Shown here piece by piece: positions 36,117 through 42,826 of a stretch of DNA of 64,000 nucleotides; within the stretch, counting starts at the first letter, position 1; the number at the start of each line of letters is the position of its first letter. The DNA is from Verrucomicrobium sp. (GTDB lineage Bacteria > Verrucomicrobiota > Verrucomicrobiia > Methylacidiphilales > UBA1321): positions 1 to 64,000 of the forward strand of contig JAFIGT010000012.1 of NCBI GenBank assembly GCA_017849585.1, in the 5' to 3' direction. The notes below the pieces were generated by a model. That model searched no databases. It worked only from the letters and a program-made list of their open reading frames with translations, and was not told the origin of the DNA. Both the position numbers and the translations under genes were made by a program.

Positions 36117-36806
36117 TTAAGTCTGCGTTGTCTTAAGATTTTTCCTGATTTTTGAATGCAAGGTTTTACCTATTCCAGAGACTTTCAAAAGCTCATCGTC
36201 TGTCGCTGTATCAATATCAGAAGCAGTCTTAAACCCAGCGTCAAAAAGATTCTTAGCGGTTTTCATTCCAATGCCCGGAATTGCAGTCAATTCCTTATAA
36301 AAAAATGACCTTGGGAAATCTTCATAATACCTCTTCAGTTTCAACCAAATTTCTTTATTATGCGGAGAACTTTTCGAGAGAATGGATAGCAGCTTCAGTT
36401 TCTCCGAAATGGATTTATCGCTTTCGACAATTTTACGAAAATCCTTGAGAAAGGGAAGGTACTCAGACGCTTTGGTGTAACCAATGTCAGAGGCATAAGT
36501 TTTTTCTTCTTCTTTAGAATCAGGAGCTTTTGCGCCTAACTCAGCCCATGACTTGACGCTATAGAGCCATATTCCATCCGCTTCTGTACCGTAGCTGGGT
36601 GTTTGACTGGGTAAGCCATCAAAGGATTCACCGTGATGTTCCAGAACAACAAGAGGCGTACGTATTTGTAGTGTTGCACTAAAAATAAGTCCTTTAATGA
36701 GGTCTGAATTTCCTATTGCTGTGGCGTTGTCTTTAGATTTAAAGAAAAAATGACGCGATTGCCCTGCCGTATCTCTTTTCCTAAAAATCCAATTTAAAAT
36801 TCCCAT
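36117..36806 (-). CDS. Helix-hairpin-helix protein of the island
   Basis: A 229-residue protein. Residues about 170-225 hold two helix-hairpin-helix units (TAIPGIGMKTAKNLFDAGF and LLKVSGIGKTLHSKIRK), which bind DNA non-specifically. The N-terminal 100 residues (NWIFRKRDTAGQSRHFFFKS) are unassigned. It starts at 36806 and lies 36 bases before the zinc-ribbon gene on the same strand, so the two may be co-transcribed; a DNA-sensing partner is possible but unproven. Confidence 0.7.
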   Translation of the reverse strand: MGILNWIFRKRDTAGQSRHFFFKSKDNATAIGNSDLIKGLIFSATLQIRTPLVVLEHHGESFDGLPSQTPSYGTEADGIWLYSVKSWAELGAKAPDSKEEEKTYASDIGYTKASEYLPFLKDFRKIVESDKSISEKLKLLSILSKSSPHNKEIWLKLKRYYEDFPRSFFYKELTAIPGIGMKTAKNLFDAGFKTASDIDTATDDELLKVSGIGKTLHSKIRKNLKTTQT

Positions 36807-36924
36807 ACGCTAATGCCTTAGCTCGAAGTCTAAGGCATACTGTCATACAAAATAAAGCTCTAGTCTTTTGAGAAATCGTTCAAGCGCGCTTTGAATGCGC
36901 TTCAACTAGTATCTTCAATTGCGA

Positions 36925-37212
36925 CTAATTTCTGCGATGAACTTTGGCTTTTGGCTTATCTGACAAGACAATCTTGGGGCAATTAGGAGAAAAGAGTTCG
37001 TGTAAGGTAATCCCGTATGCCCACGCCAGTCTATCAAGGGTTTTAAGTTGGAGATTGCTTCGCCTTCCAGCTTCGATGTGCTGATAGACCTTGAGCGTAA
37101 AACCTGAAATTTCAGAAAAAGCCTCTTGAGTTAATCCGGCTTTTAGGCGCAATTCACGCAGTCTTTTTATTAGGAAGGTGGATGATGACGGAATGCGTGG
37201 CACGCTCGCCAT
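36925..37212 (-). CDS. XRE-family transcriptional regulator
   Basis: A 95-residue protein with an XRE/Cro helix-turn-helix at residues about 15-70: IKRLRELRLKAGLTQEAFSE, then VYQHIEAGRR and LDRLAWAYGITLHELF. It ends in a basic tail (KPKAKVHRRN). It probably represses island genes; it lies upstream of the HhH and zinc-ribbon genes on the same strand and divergent from the lipoprotein gene. Its composition is AT-rich. Confidence 0.87.
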   Translation of the reverse strand: MASVPRIPSSSTFLIKRLRELRLKAGLTQEAFSEISGFTLKVYQHIEAGRRSNLQLKTLDRLAWAYGITLHELFSPNCPKIVLSDKPKAKVHRRN

Positions 37213-37354
37213 TTTTAAGCGTATTCATGACTCGTAAACCTCCATGCCGTTACACAAGGCTTGCGTTCAAATTTTAACATGATACAAAGGCAATTTATGA
37301 GGGAATATCATTCGATTAGGTTTCCCCGTAGTTAAATTTCATGGGGGATTGAAA

Positions 37355-37798
37355 ATGAGAATCAGTGGTTTGGCGTTGCTCGGAATATTATTGTTTGTGG
37401 CTGCTTGCGCTACTGCCCCGATAGCATCTCAGGCAGAAAAACAAGCCGCAGAATCCTTTATTCCACCAGCAGGAACGGCAAATATTTACCTGATTCGTCG
37501 TGAGGCTTGGGCAGGTGCCGCGATTCTGGTTCAAACAGCCATAGACGGTCAAATGTCCGGTGCTCTTCAAACAGGCAGTTATATTCTTAAGAGCGTTCCG
37601 GCGGGGAGTCATACGATTAGCGTTTTCTCAAACGAAAATCAGGACTCCATTACGATTACAACCGAAGCCAATCAGAATTACTTTTACGATGTGAAAAGTC
37701 GAATGGGTATGGTTTCAGCGCGTTTTACCATTGAACAGATTGCCGAAGCAGACGCAAAAGACGCGGTTCTGAGAAACAAGCGCGTTAAGGGCATGTAG
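37355..37798 (+). CDS. Lipoprotein, DUF2846-like
   Basis: A 147-residue lipoprotein. The ATG at 37355 has GGGGGA six bases upstream; a TTG two codons earlier is the only alternative. Lipobox FVAAC follows a hydrophobic signal. The mature part (NIYLIRREAWAGAAILVQTA, GSYILKSVPAGSHTISVFS) fits the DUF2846-type beta-sandwich. Its function is unknown. It begins a plus-strand run with the two GYF-domain genes, spaced 19 and 3 bases apart. Confidence 0.75.
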   Translation: MRISGLALLGILLFVAACATAPIASQAEKQAAESFIPPAGTANIYLIRREAWAGAAILVQTAIDGQMSGALQTGSYILKSVPAGSHTISVFSNENQDSITITTEANQNYFYDVKSRMGMVSARFTIEQIAEADAKDAVLRNKRVKGM

Positions 37799-37817
37799 GC
37801 ATTCCCTGAGGAATCCT

Positions 37818-38426
37818 GTGAACTACTTCATTGTAACAGAGGATGGGCGGGAAAGATGGTATAGCGCGGCGCAGGTCAAGGCGATGTATTCGGCTGGCAG
37901 TCTCGATGCCCGTACTCCGATTAAGAGTGAGAGAATGGGTTATAGTCTGTCATGGCTTGAACTGGATGCGGACACACGTACCGACATCAATAATGCGGGA
38001 TTACCCTCTCTTGAAGAACAAAAGGAGTTGATATTACCCGTTCAAAAGACGCCCCAAAAGCAGTCTTACAAATCTGGCTGGTCGGACTTACCAGCAGCGC
38101 AACAAGGATTATTGATAGGAGGCTGTCTTTTCGTTTTTTGTTGGATTTTGAGTGCGTTGAATGGAGGCAGGTCATCTTCCGTGATGGCTCAAAACAGCAG
38201 TTGGGATAATTCCGTTCCTAACGTGAAATTGTATCTCAAAGAAACTCGGCTTGACCCAAGTTCATTGGAAATAATTGAAACCTCTTCTGTTCGCAAAAAC
38301 TCAGATGGTTCCTCTTCGGTTGATTGTACGTATCGAGCAAAGAACGTATTTGGCGGCTATGTCGTAGAGAAAAAGACATTTCAGATGGATTCAACGGGAA
38401 AGGTCATTGGAGCCAGAGACCAATAG
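37818..38426 (+). CDS. GYF-like domain membrane protein
   Basis: A 202-residue protein with a GTG start and GAGGA six bases upstream. An N-terminal GYF_2-type domain (FIVTEDGRERWYSAAQVKAM, about residues 3-50) is followed by a membrane helix (about residues 93-112) and an extracytoplasmic domain (LYLKETRLDPSSLEI, SSVDCTYRAKN). The GYF_2 fold binds proline-rich peptides or acts as a membrane adaptor. It is paired with the next gene, which has the same N-terminal domain. Confidence 0.75.
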   Translation: MNYFIVTEDGRERWYSAAQVKAMYSAGSLDARTPIKSERMGYSLSWLELDADTRTDINNAGLPSLEEQKELILPVQKTPQKQSYKSGWSDLPAAQQGLLIGGCLFVFCWILSALNGGRSSSVMAQNSSWDNSVPNVKLYLKETRLDPSSLEIIETSSVRKNSDGSSSVDCTYRAKNVFGGYVVEKKTFQMDSTGKVIGARDQ

Positions 38427-38429
38427 AAA

Positions 38430-38855
38430 ATGAATACCTATTTTCTTATCCTCAATGGGGTGCAAAAGGGCAGATACAGCGCGGCTCAAATCAAAGCGAT
38501 GTACGAGGCTGGGACAGTAACTGCCGATACGCTTTATTGGACAGAGGAATTGTACGAATGGAAGCCCGTTGACCATCTTTTTCAGAAACAGACTGTCGAA
38601 AAGGCTGCGGCTACTCCTCCCCCGTTGGTAACGCCAGCCATTCAATCGAATGATAGGACATTGGCAGAAAGAAACGATTTGATGGCTTGCCCCTCATGCC
38701 GCAAACCCGTAAGCAGAAATGCCGATTCCTGCCCGATATGCGGTCATCCGTTAAAGAGCGGTGGTATCATGGGAAAGCCCGGTTCTGCGGGGCGTGTCCT
38801 GAATGTGGTTTTCCTGATAATCGTTCTGATAGCGATTGTGTATTTCCTGTCCTAG
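38430..38855 (+). CDS. GYF-like domain protein with zinc ribbon and membrane anchor
   Basis: A 141-residue protein starting 3 bases after its neighbour's stop. Residues 3-48 repeat the GYF_2-type domain (YFLILNGVQKGRYSAAQIKA), then comes a four-Cys zinc ribbon (ACPSCRKPV, SCPICGHPL, about residues 88-110) and a C-terminal membrane helix. The two GYF proteins are probably a duplicated pair with divergent tails. No function can be named. Confidence 0.75.
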   Translation: MNTYFLILNGVQKGRYSAAQIKAMYEAGTVTADTLYWTEELYEWKPVDHLFQKQTVEKAAATPPPLVTPAIQSNDRTLAERNDLMACPSCRKPVSRNADSCPICGHPLKSGGIMGKPGSAGRVLNVVFLIIVLIAIVYFLS

Positions 38856-38944
38856 TCGTCCTGATGCTTCTCTTTGTTACAGCCTGTCTGGTGCTGTATT
38901 TCTCCTCAGAGAGTTATTGGGGGTAGCTCTGGCTTGACTCTTGA

Positions 38945-38972
38945 CGTATCACGGTTGAGCATTGACGATACG
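38945..38972. promoter_or_regulatory. Inverted repeat upstream of the nuclease-ATPase pair
   Basis: CGTATC (38945-38950) and GATACG (38967-38972) form a perfect 6-bp inverted repeat with a 16-base spacer; TTGAC occurs three times in and before it (from about 38935). It lies 50 bases before the 39.0-kb gene and could be an operator and promoter for the pair. Confidence 0.35.
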
Positions 38973-39022
38973 GGGGCTTGTCATGAAAGAGCGTAAACTT
39001 GAATAAGTGAGGCACGGGATTT

Positions 39023-39676
39023 ATGGATGCAATTTCTGAATGTAACGATATATCAGAAAAGCTATGGGATGCTTTTCAAAATTCCTTCAAAAAAGCCTTT
39101 GAAAAATGGTCTCCAGAGGAGTTAGGAAGATTTTGGCATACATCCAGTGAAGAGCGCACATCTTATTACAAACATAAGATTTATCCCAAGTTGGCAGAGT
39201 TATTTAGCTTCCATACTGATGGCAGGAAAGTCCAAGTACAGTCTGAATTTCACACATTTGACGCAGTCTTTAGACTAAAAGAGCGTGCGCTAGGAGAGCA
39301 TCCCATTGTGTATATAGAGTCTGAAAATGCCACGAAAGATTCAACGCACGAGATTTCTAAATTCATGTGGATTAATGCGCCGCTAAAGGTGCTGATTACG
39401 TGGGCGCAGTGGGATAGTGAGCTTTATCCAGATAGCCATGAACGTAAAAAGAAAATCAAAAGCAGTTGGCAAGGGACTATTGAACTTCACCGAAAAGCTC
39501 TTGATTCAGTTGGATTAGTGCCTGTGGGTCGAATTGGATTTCTAGTGGGAGAATGTTCTCCCACGGAAGATAGCACCTTACGGTTTTACGCCTTTTCTTA
39601 CGATGAAGCTACGCGCACTTGGACGGATGAAAATATTTTGACCATTGGTTCCGCCTACCTTCCAACGGCATTTTGA
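39023..39676 (+). CDS. Possible PD-(D/E)XK-type protein paired with an ATPase
   Basis: A 217-residue soluble protein. The segment FHTFDAVFRL (Asp near residue 80) followed by HPIVYIESENATKD (Glu near residues 99 and 101) and KFMWINAPLKVLITWAQW has the alpha/beta spacing of a PD-(D/E)XK nuclease-like core, with Glu-Ser-Glu-Asn in place of the usual E-x-K. The Lys may be displaced (KD or KF) or the enzyme may be degenerate. It lies 66 bases before the ATPase gene, same strand. A nuclease or nucleic-acid sensor role is inference. Confidence 0.65.
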   Translation: MDAISECNDISEKLWDAFQNSFKKAFEKWSPEELGRFWHTSSEERTSYYKHKIYPKLAELFSFHTDGRKVQVQSEFHTFDAVFRLKERALGEHPIVYIESENATKDSTHEISKFMWINAPLKVLITWAQWDSELYPDSHERKKKIKSSWQGTIELHRKALDSVGLVPVGRIGFLVGECSPTEDSTLRFYAFSYDEATRTWTDENILTIGSAYLPTAF

Positions 39677-39742
39677 TAGGGAAACAAAAGTGGAATAAAC
39701 CCGTTTCCGTTTTATTCGAATCACCCAAAAAATGGCGAAAAC

Positions 39743-41188
39743 ATGCATATTTCAAAAATTACTCTTCACAATTTCAAAGGCTTCAAAGATGACTGCACTA
39801 TTAAGCTCGATAAGGGCATAAATTTCTTTGTTGGTGACAATAATTGCGGGAAATCATCTATTTTCGAAGCCATTGATTTTATAAGAGCCAAGAAATCCAG
39901 AGATGAGGTCATAACAAAAAATGCAACCGAGAGTGACTACGTATCTGTAGAAATTGAGCTTACAGGCGACAGGTTAGAGGCATTACTTGAAACAGATTCA
40001 CTAAAAAAATATAAAGATTATCTGATAGATAATTCTGGAGTGAAAACGCTACGCATAAAGCGTTCGAGCAAGGACGAAAATATCACGCAGGGTAATAAAC
40101 CCAAGGCGTTATCAATTGCAAATGTTAGAGTTTTCAATGAAAAGTCGAATCAGTTTGAAAATCCAACTGGGGTTGATAACACAATCACGGCATTGTTTGA
40201 TGCACAATTTGTTTGGGCAGATACAAATTCTGGAGATATAGCGGATTTCCAGAAGACCAAGCTTTGCGGGAAACTCATTACTGCCATCACTAAGGATTTC
40301 GTTAAATCTGACACTTGGAAAAACTTCCAGCAATCACATGAAGCAACTTTTGGCGAAGGTGAAAACAGTTTGGCGGCAGTATTGAAGCCTATAGAGATAA
40401 AATTGCGAGATATACTAGTTGAACAATATGGAGAAACAGAAGTTCGCTTTACCTTCACGCTCCCAGAAATTGAAAGCTTTTTTAAGACCGGAAACATCTC
40501 GTTGTCTGAAAACGGAATTGAAACAAGCAGTGCTGAAAAAGGAACTGGTATGCAAAGGGCGTTAGCTCTTTCGCTTATTCAGGTATATGCTGATGTTTCC
40601 TCAAGTGGTGACGATTCTAAGCCCATTTTGTTTTTCATTGACGAGCCAGAAACATTTCTGCATCCGCAGGCACAAAACAAACTTCTTAATGCCCTAGAAA
40701 AACTATCTACAAAATCACAAGTGGTTATCATCACCCATTCGCCATATCTTTTGAAAAAGTACAAAAAAGATACACATTCGATGAATGTTTTTTCAAAGAT
40801 TAAAGAAAGCGGTCAGAATAAGGTTGCTCTAGGCAAAGAATTTGACCTGTTCGGTAACTCAAGTCCGAGTTGGGGTGAAATAAACTACTATGCTTTCGGC
40901 GTAAATTCAGAAGAGTTTCATAATGAACTTTACGGATTTATTCAGGCGAAGTTAGTCGAAACAGACGATAAGTTTGAAAAACAAAAACACTTTGATTTGC
41001 ATTTAGCGTCAAACGGCTTTACGCAAGATAAAGATTGGAGCAGAGGTTCCATGCGAATGAAGCACACCTTGGCAACATATATTAGAAACTTCATCCATCA
41101 CCCTGAAAACACGGAAAATAGCAAGTATTCGGAAAACGAATTAGCTGAATCAACTCAAAAATTGATTGTCCTATTAAAGGCAATGTAA
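39743..41188 (+). CDS. OLD-like AAA ATPase with C-terminal HEPN-like motif
   Basis: A 481-residue SMC-like ATPase. Walker A is GDNNCGKSS (residues 31-39), the ABC-type signature region is EKGTGMQRALALSL (about 264-277), Walker B is ILFFIDEPETFLHP (about 293-306) and the switch His is in VVIITHSPYLL. There is no TOPRIM domain as in OLD nucleases. The C-terminal helical part (about residues 345-481) contains RNFIHH at about 448-453, the R-N-X3-H form of the HEPN ribonuclease motif. It likely senses phage DNA or RNA and activates RNA cleavage, alone or with the upstream gene. Function is inference. Confidence 0.75.
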   Translation: MHISKITLHNFKGFKDDCTIKLDKGINFFVGDNNCGKSSIFEAIDFIRAKKSRDEVITKNATESDYVSVEIELTGDRLEALLETDSLKKYKDYLIDNSGVKTLRIKRSSKDENITQGNKPKALSIANVRVFNEKSNQFENPTGVDNTITALFDAQFVWADTNSGDIADFQKTKLCGKLITAITKDFVKSDTWKNFQQSHEATFGEGENSLAAVLKPIEIKLRDILVEQYGETEVRFTFTLPEIESFFKTGNISLSENGIETSSAEKGTGMQRALALSLIQVYADVSSSGDDSKPILFFIDEPETFLHPQAQNKLLNALEKLSTKSQVVIITHSPYLLKKYKKDTHSMNVFSKIKESGQNKVALGKEFDLFGNSSPSWGEINYYAFGVNSEEFHNELYGFIQAKLVETDDKFEKQKHFDLHLASNGFTQDKDWSRGSMRMKHTLATYIRNFIHHPENTENSKYSENELAESTQKLIVLLKAM

Positions 41189-41553
41189 CCATAAGGTTAA
41201 CATCAGCTTTTTAATGTCTAGCTATTTACAAAATTCCCAGCTGTAACAGCGGCTTTTCACGGATGCGTGATATGGCTAACGCTAATAGGAGAACATATCT
41301 AAGATGGATATATGTGCAAAGGAATCCGGTGAAAAACTCCGGTACTTATAAGCGCGTCCCCTCTGGTCGAAATTCTCATGTAAGCCGATTTTTGATTTGG
41401 AAGATTGGAGGGAGCGCCTTTCTTTTAATGCAAATTTAAATGTCAAGCAATATTTTAAATAAAATTGATTTTTCTTTGCCGTTTTATCAATTGCTCGAAA
41501 TTCGATGACTGTTGCCGACTTGGTTTGATGAATACTTTGACTATCCTGAATCT
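41189..41553. other. Gene-free stretch between ATPase and right island end
   Basis: About 365 bases without a good gene. Its middle (41235-41400) is the structured stretch described separately; the rest is AT-rich DNA without clear features. Confidence 0.5.
41235..41400 (+). ncRNA. Candidate structured RNA, partly cobalamin-riboswitch-like
   Basis: This non-coding stretch has hairpins GCTG/CAGC (41240-41250), TCACG-GATG-CGTGA (41257-41270), ACATATC/GATATATGT (41293-41315) and CCGG/CCGG (41326-41342). The stretch 41318-41342, with AAAGGAATCCGGTGAAAA and a closing CTCCGG, resembles the P5-P6 core of cobalamin riboswitches, and AAGCCGA near 41383 resembles a 3' element. The CCCGC and GCCACUG boxes are missing, so a true riboswitch is doubtful. 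A CAGCTG (PvuII) site lies at 41238-41243. Confidence 0.35.
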
Positions 41554-41733
41554 ATGACAAAGCCTTCTCGCAAGCCTGCGACGGTTTTACAGGCGTTTGA
41601 CTGGTCAAAGAGCGCGGCGTTACGGCGCGATAAAAGTAAGATGCTGATGATTAGCGCGGCGCAATCTGCGAAGCTGCTTAACGAAAATCAGGGCATGCCT
41701 TTGAAGTCTATTCAAAGGAAGCGCAAGGCTTAA
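41554..41733 (+). CDS. Small basic protein near attR
   Basis: A possible 59-residue basic protein starting MTKPSRKPATVLQAFDWSKS; an alternative TTG start 14 codons upstream exists. The sequence SAALRRDKSKMLMISAAQSA and a Lys/Arg-rich end suggest nucleic-acid binding, for example an excisionase-sized protein, but no motif confirms it. The next 208 bases to attR hold no gene. Confidence 0.4.
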   Translation: MTKPSRKPATVLQAFDWSKSAALRRDKSKMLMISAAQSAKLLNENQGMPLKSIQRKRKA

Positions 41734-41793
41734 GTTTTGCGGTAAAAATGGCTCATTCTAAGATGGAGTTTCGCGCCTTTTTTCCGCTCTCAT

Positions 41794-41809
41794 TTTTGCT
41801 TTGCAAATT
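41794..41809 (+). repeat. Candidate integrase arm-type site, right end
   Basis: TTTTGCTTTGCA (41794-41805), overlapping CTTTGCAAATT (41799-41809), matches two words at 28489-28515. It lies about 130 bases inside attR. Confidence 0.45.
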
Positions 41810-41932
41810 CATCCCAAAAAATGTTCAATTTTGACCGATTTGCAATGCAATGGGATGTAAAGTTGGATTTCTTTAAATTACGCAACTACTTAATGAAAAG
41901 ATAATTATAAAATTTTGTAAAAATAGAAAAAT

Positions 41933-41987
41933 GCTCCCCAAGGTCTTCTAAACCGTAGAGTGTTGGTTCGATTCCAACTGGGAGCGC
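41933..41987 (+). repeat. attR with a minimal tRNA-like fold
   Basis: The 46-bp copy of the tRNA-Arg 3' half lies at 41942-41987. The bases just before it, GCTCCCC at 41933-41939, are complementary at six of seven positions to the acceptor 3' strand TGGGAGC in the repeat. Together they could fold as a tRNA without a D-arm (acceptor, anticodon and T stems). GCTCCCC comes from the island side, so the element's own attachment site may carry it. A functional tRNA is unlikely. Confidence 0.85.
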
Positions 41988-42020
41988 TTTTGTATGCATT
42001 CCCCTTGAGGGGCCGAACTT

Positions 42021-42146
42021 TTATTTGCCGGGCTGGATATACGTCTCTTCCGTTGTGGTGGTGGTTGTGCGGTGCGGTTCATCGCAGGCGCAACCAGTGA
42101 GGATGACGAGGGTGGCGAGCAATCCAAGAAGCAAGTAGTTTTTCAT
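42021..42146 (-). CDS. Small lipoprotein, 41 residues
   Basis: ATG at 42144-42146 gives a 41-residue peptide: a hydrophobic signal with lipobox VILTGC, then ACDEPHR and a Thr run ending ETYIQPGK. It fits the small entericidin-like or anchor lipoproteins that often accompany secreted proteins. The composition returns to the GC-rich host type, so it belongs to the chromosome right of the island. Function unknown. Confidence 0.6.
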   Translation of the reverse strand: MKNYLLLGLLATLVILTGCACDEPHRTTTTTTEETYIQPGK

Positions 42147-42226
42147 GGCGTTTTTTCCTTGGAGGGTGATGTGGAGGGTCGCGCCTGAGTGTGAAAGCAG
42201 GCGCGACCGGAGTAATCGGATTGGGG

Positions 42227-42613
42227 TTAGGGTGTCGTGGTGGTCGTGCGGGACGTTTTCTTGACAATGACTTTTGTAGCGACCATTTGGTTGCCGTTAC
42301 GGTCGTAATAGACAGTCACAGGCTGGCCGGAGCGCACTGTCTCCATGGAGACTGGATTGCCGTCTTCGTCAACATAGGTCGTGGTTTTGGAATAGCTGTA
42401 GCTGACGGGGTCGGATGTGGTGGTGGTCCGGACGATGATCGTATTGGGGCTGAACTGGGTCACGGTTCCCGAGGAGACGGTTCCGGCAGAGGATGTCGAG
42501 GTGGTGGTGGTTGTGCTCGTTTCGACGGGCATTTGAGCGAAGGTCGCTTGGGCGGTAATCAGGAGGAGGCCCAGGAAGGTGAGACCGCTCAGGTTTCGGA
42601 TTTTCGTATTCAT
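42227..42613 (-). CDS. Secreted Thr/Ser-rich protein, unknown
   Basis: A 128-residue protein with a signal peptide (about residues 1-26, cleavage near TFAQ) followed by Ser/Thr-rich low complexity and a beta-rich part, YSKTTTYVDEDGNPVSMETV and VTVYYDRNGNQMVATKV. The product ends in another Thr run. Its neighbour at 42.1 kb has a similar Thr run, which hints at a related pair. No family recognised. Confidence 0.65.
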   Translation of the reverse strand: MNTKIRNLSGLTFLGLLLITAQATFAQMPVETSTTTTTSTSSAGTVSSGTVTQFSPNTIIVRTTTTSDPVSYSYSKTTTYVDEDGNPVSMETVRSGQPVTVYYDRNGNQMVATKVIVKKTSRTTTTTP

Positions 42614-42826
42614 GTTCTTTTCCTTTCGTTTCGTGTTGGAGCCGTCAGGCGGGCGGCGATTATCGAATATGCGGCCTGTGATTCATCTATGCGGCATAGG
42701 TCGTGCCAAGGGGTTCACCGAGAGGGGAGCGTGTTGATCGTCAAGAGGATCGGTGTGGCTCGCGCAATCCGCAATCTGGCAATTTGCCCGCCCTTGACGG
42801 GGCCTCACTGCAAAAAACGGTGGAGA

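Larger units (their letters stand above)
28397..41987 (+). mobile_element. tRNA-Arg genomic island with defence genes
   Basis: About 13.6 kb between 46-bp direct repeats of a tRNA 3' half, with a tyrosine integrase adjacent to the tRNA. The interior is far more AT-rich than both flanks, showing foreign origin. It carries a restriction-modification system, at least two other candidate defence modules and long gene-free structured regions, but no recognisable phage structural, replication or conjugation genes, so it is an island or satellite rather than a full prophage or ICE. The exact repeat suggests that excision may still be possible. Confidence 0.93.

Noticed and set aside
38863-38925. 20-codon hydrophobic peptide after the second GYF gene
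   Set aside because: MLLFVTACLVLYFSSESYWG would be a tiny membrane peptide, but there is no ribosome-binding site and the length is within chance.
29023-41733. Prophage or integrative conjugative element
   Set aside because: No capsid, tail, terminase, replication, relaxase or secretion genes in the 13.6 kb.
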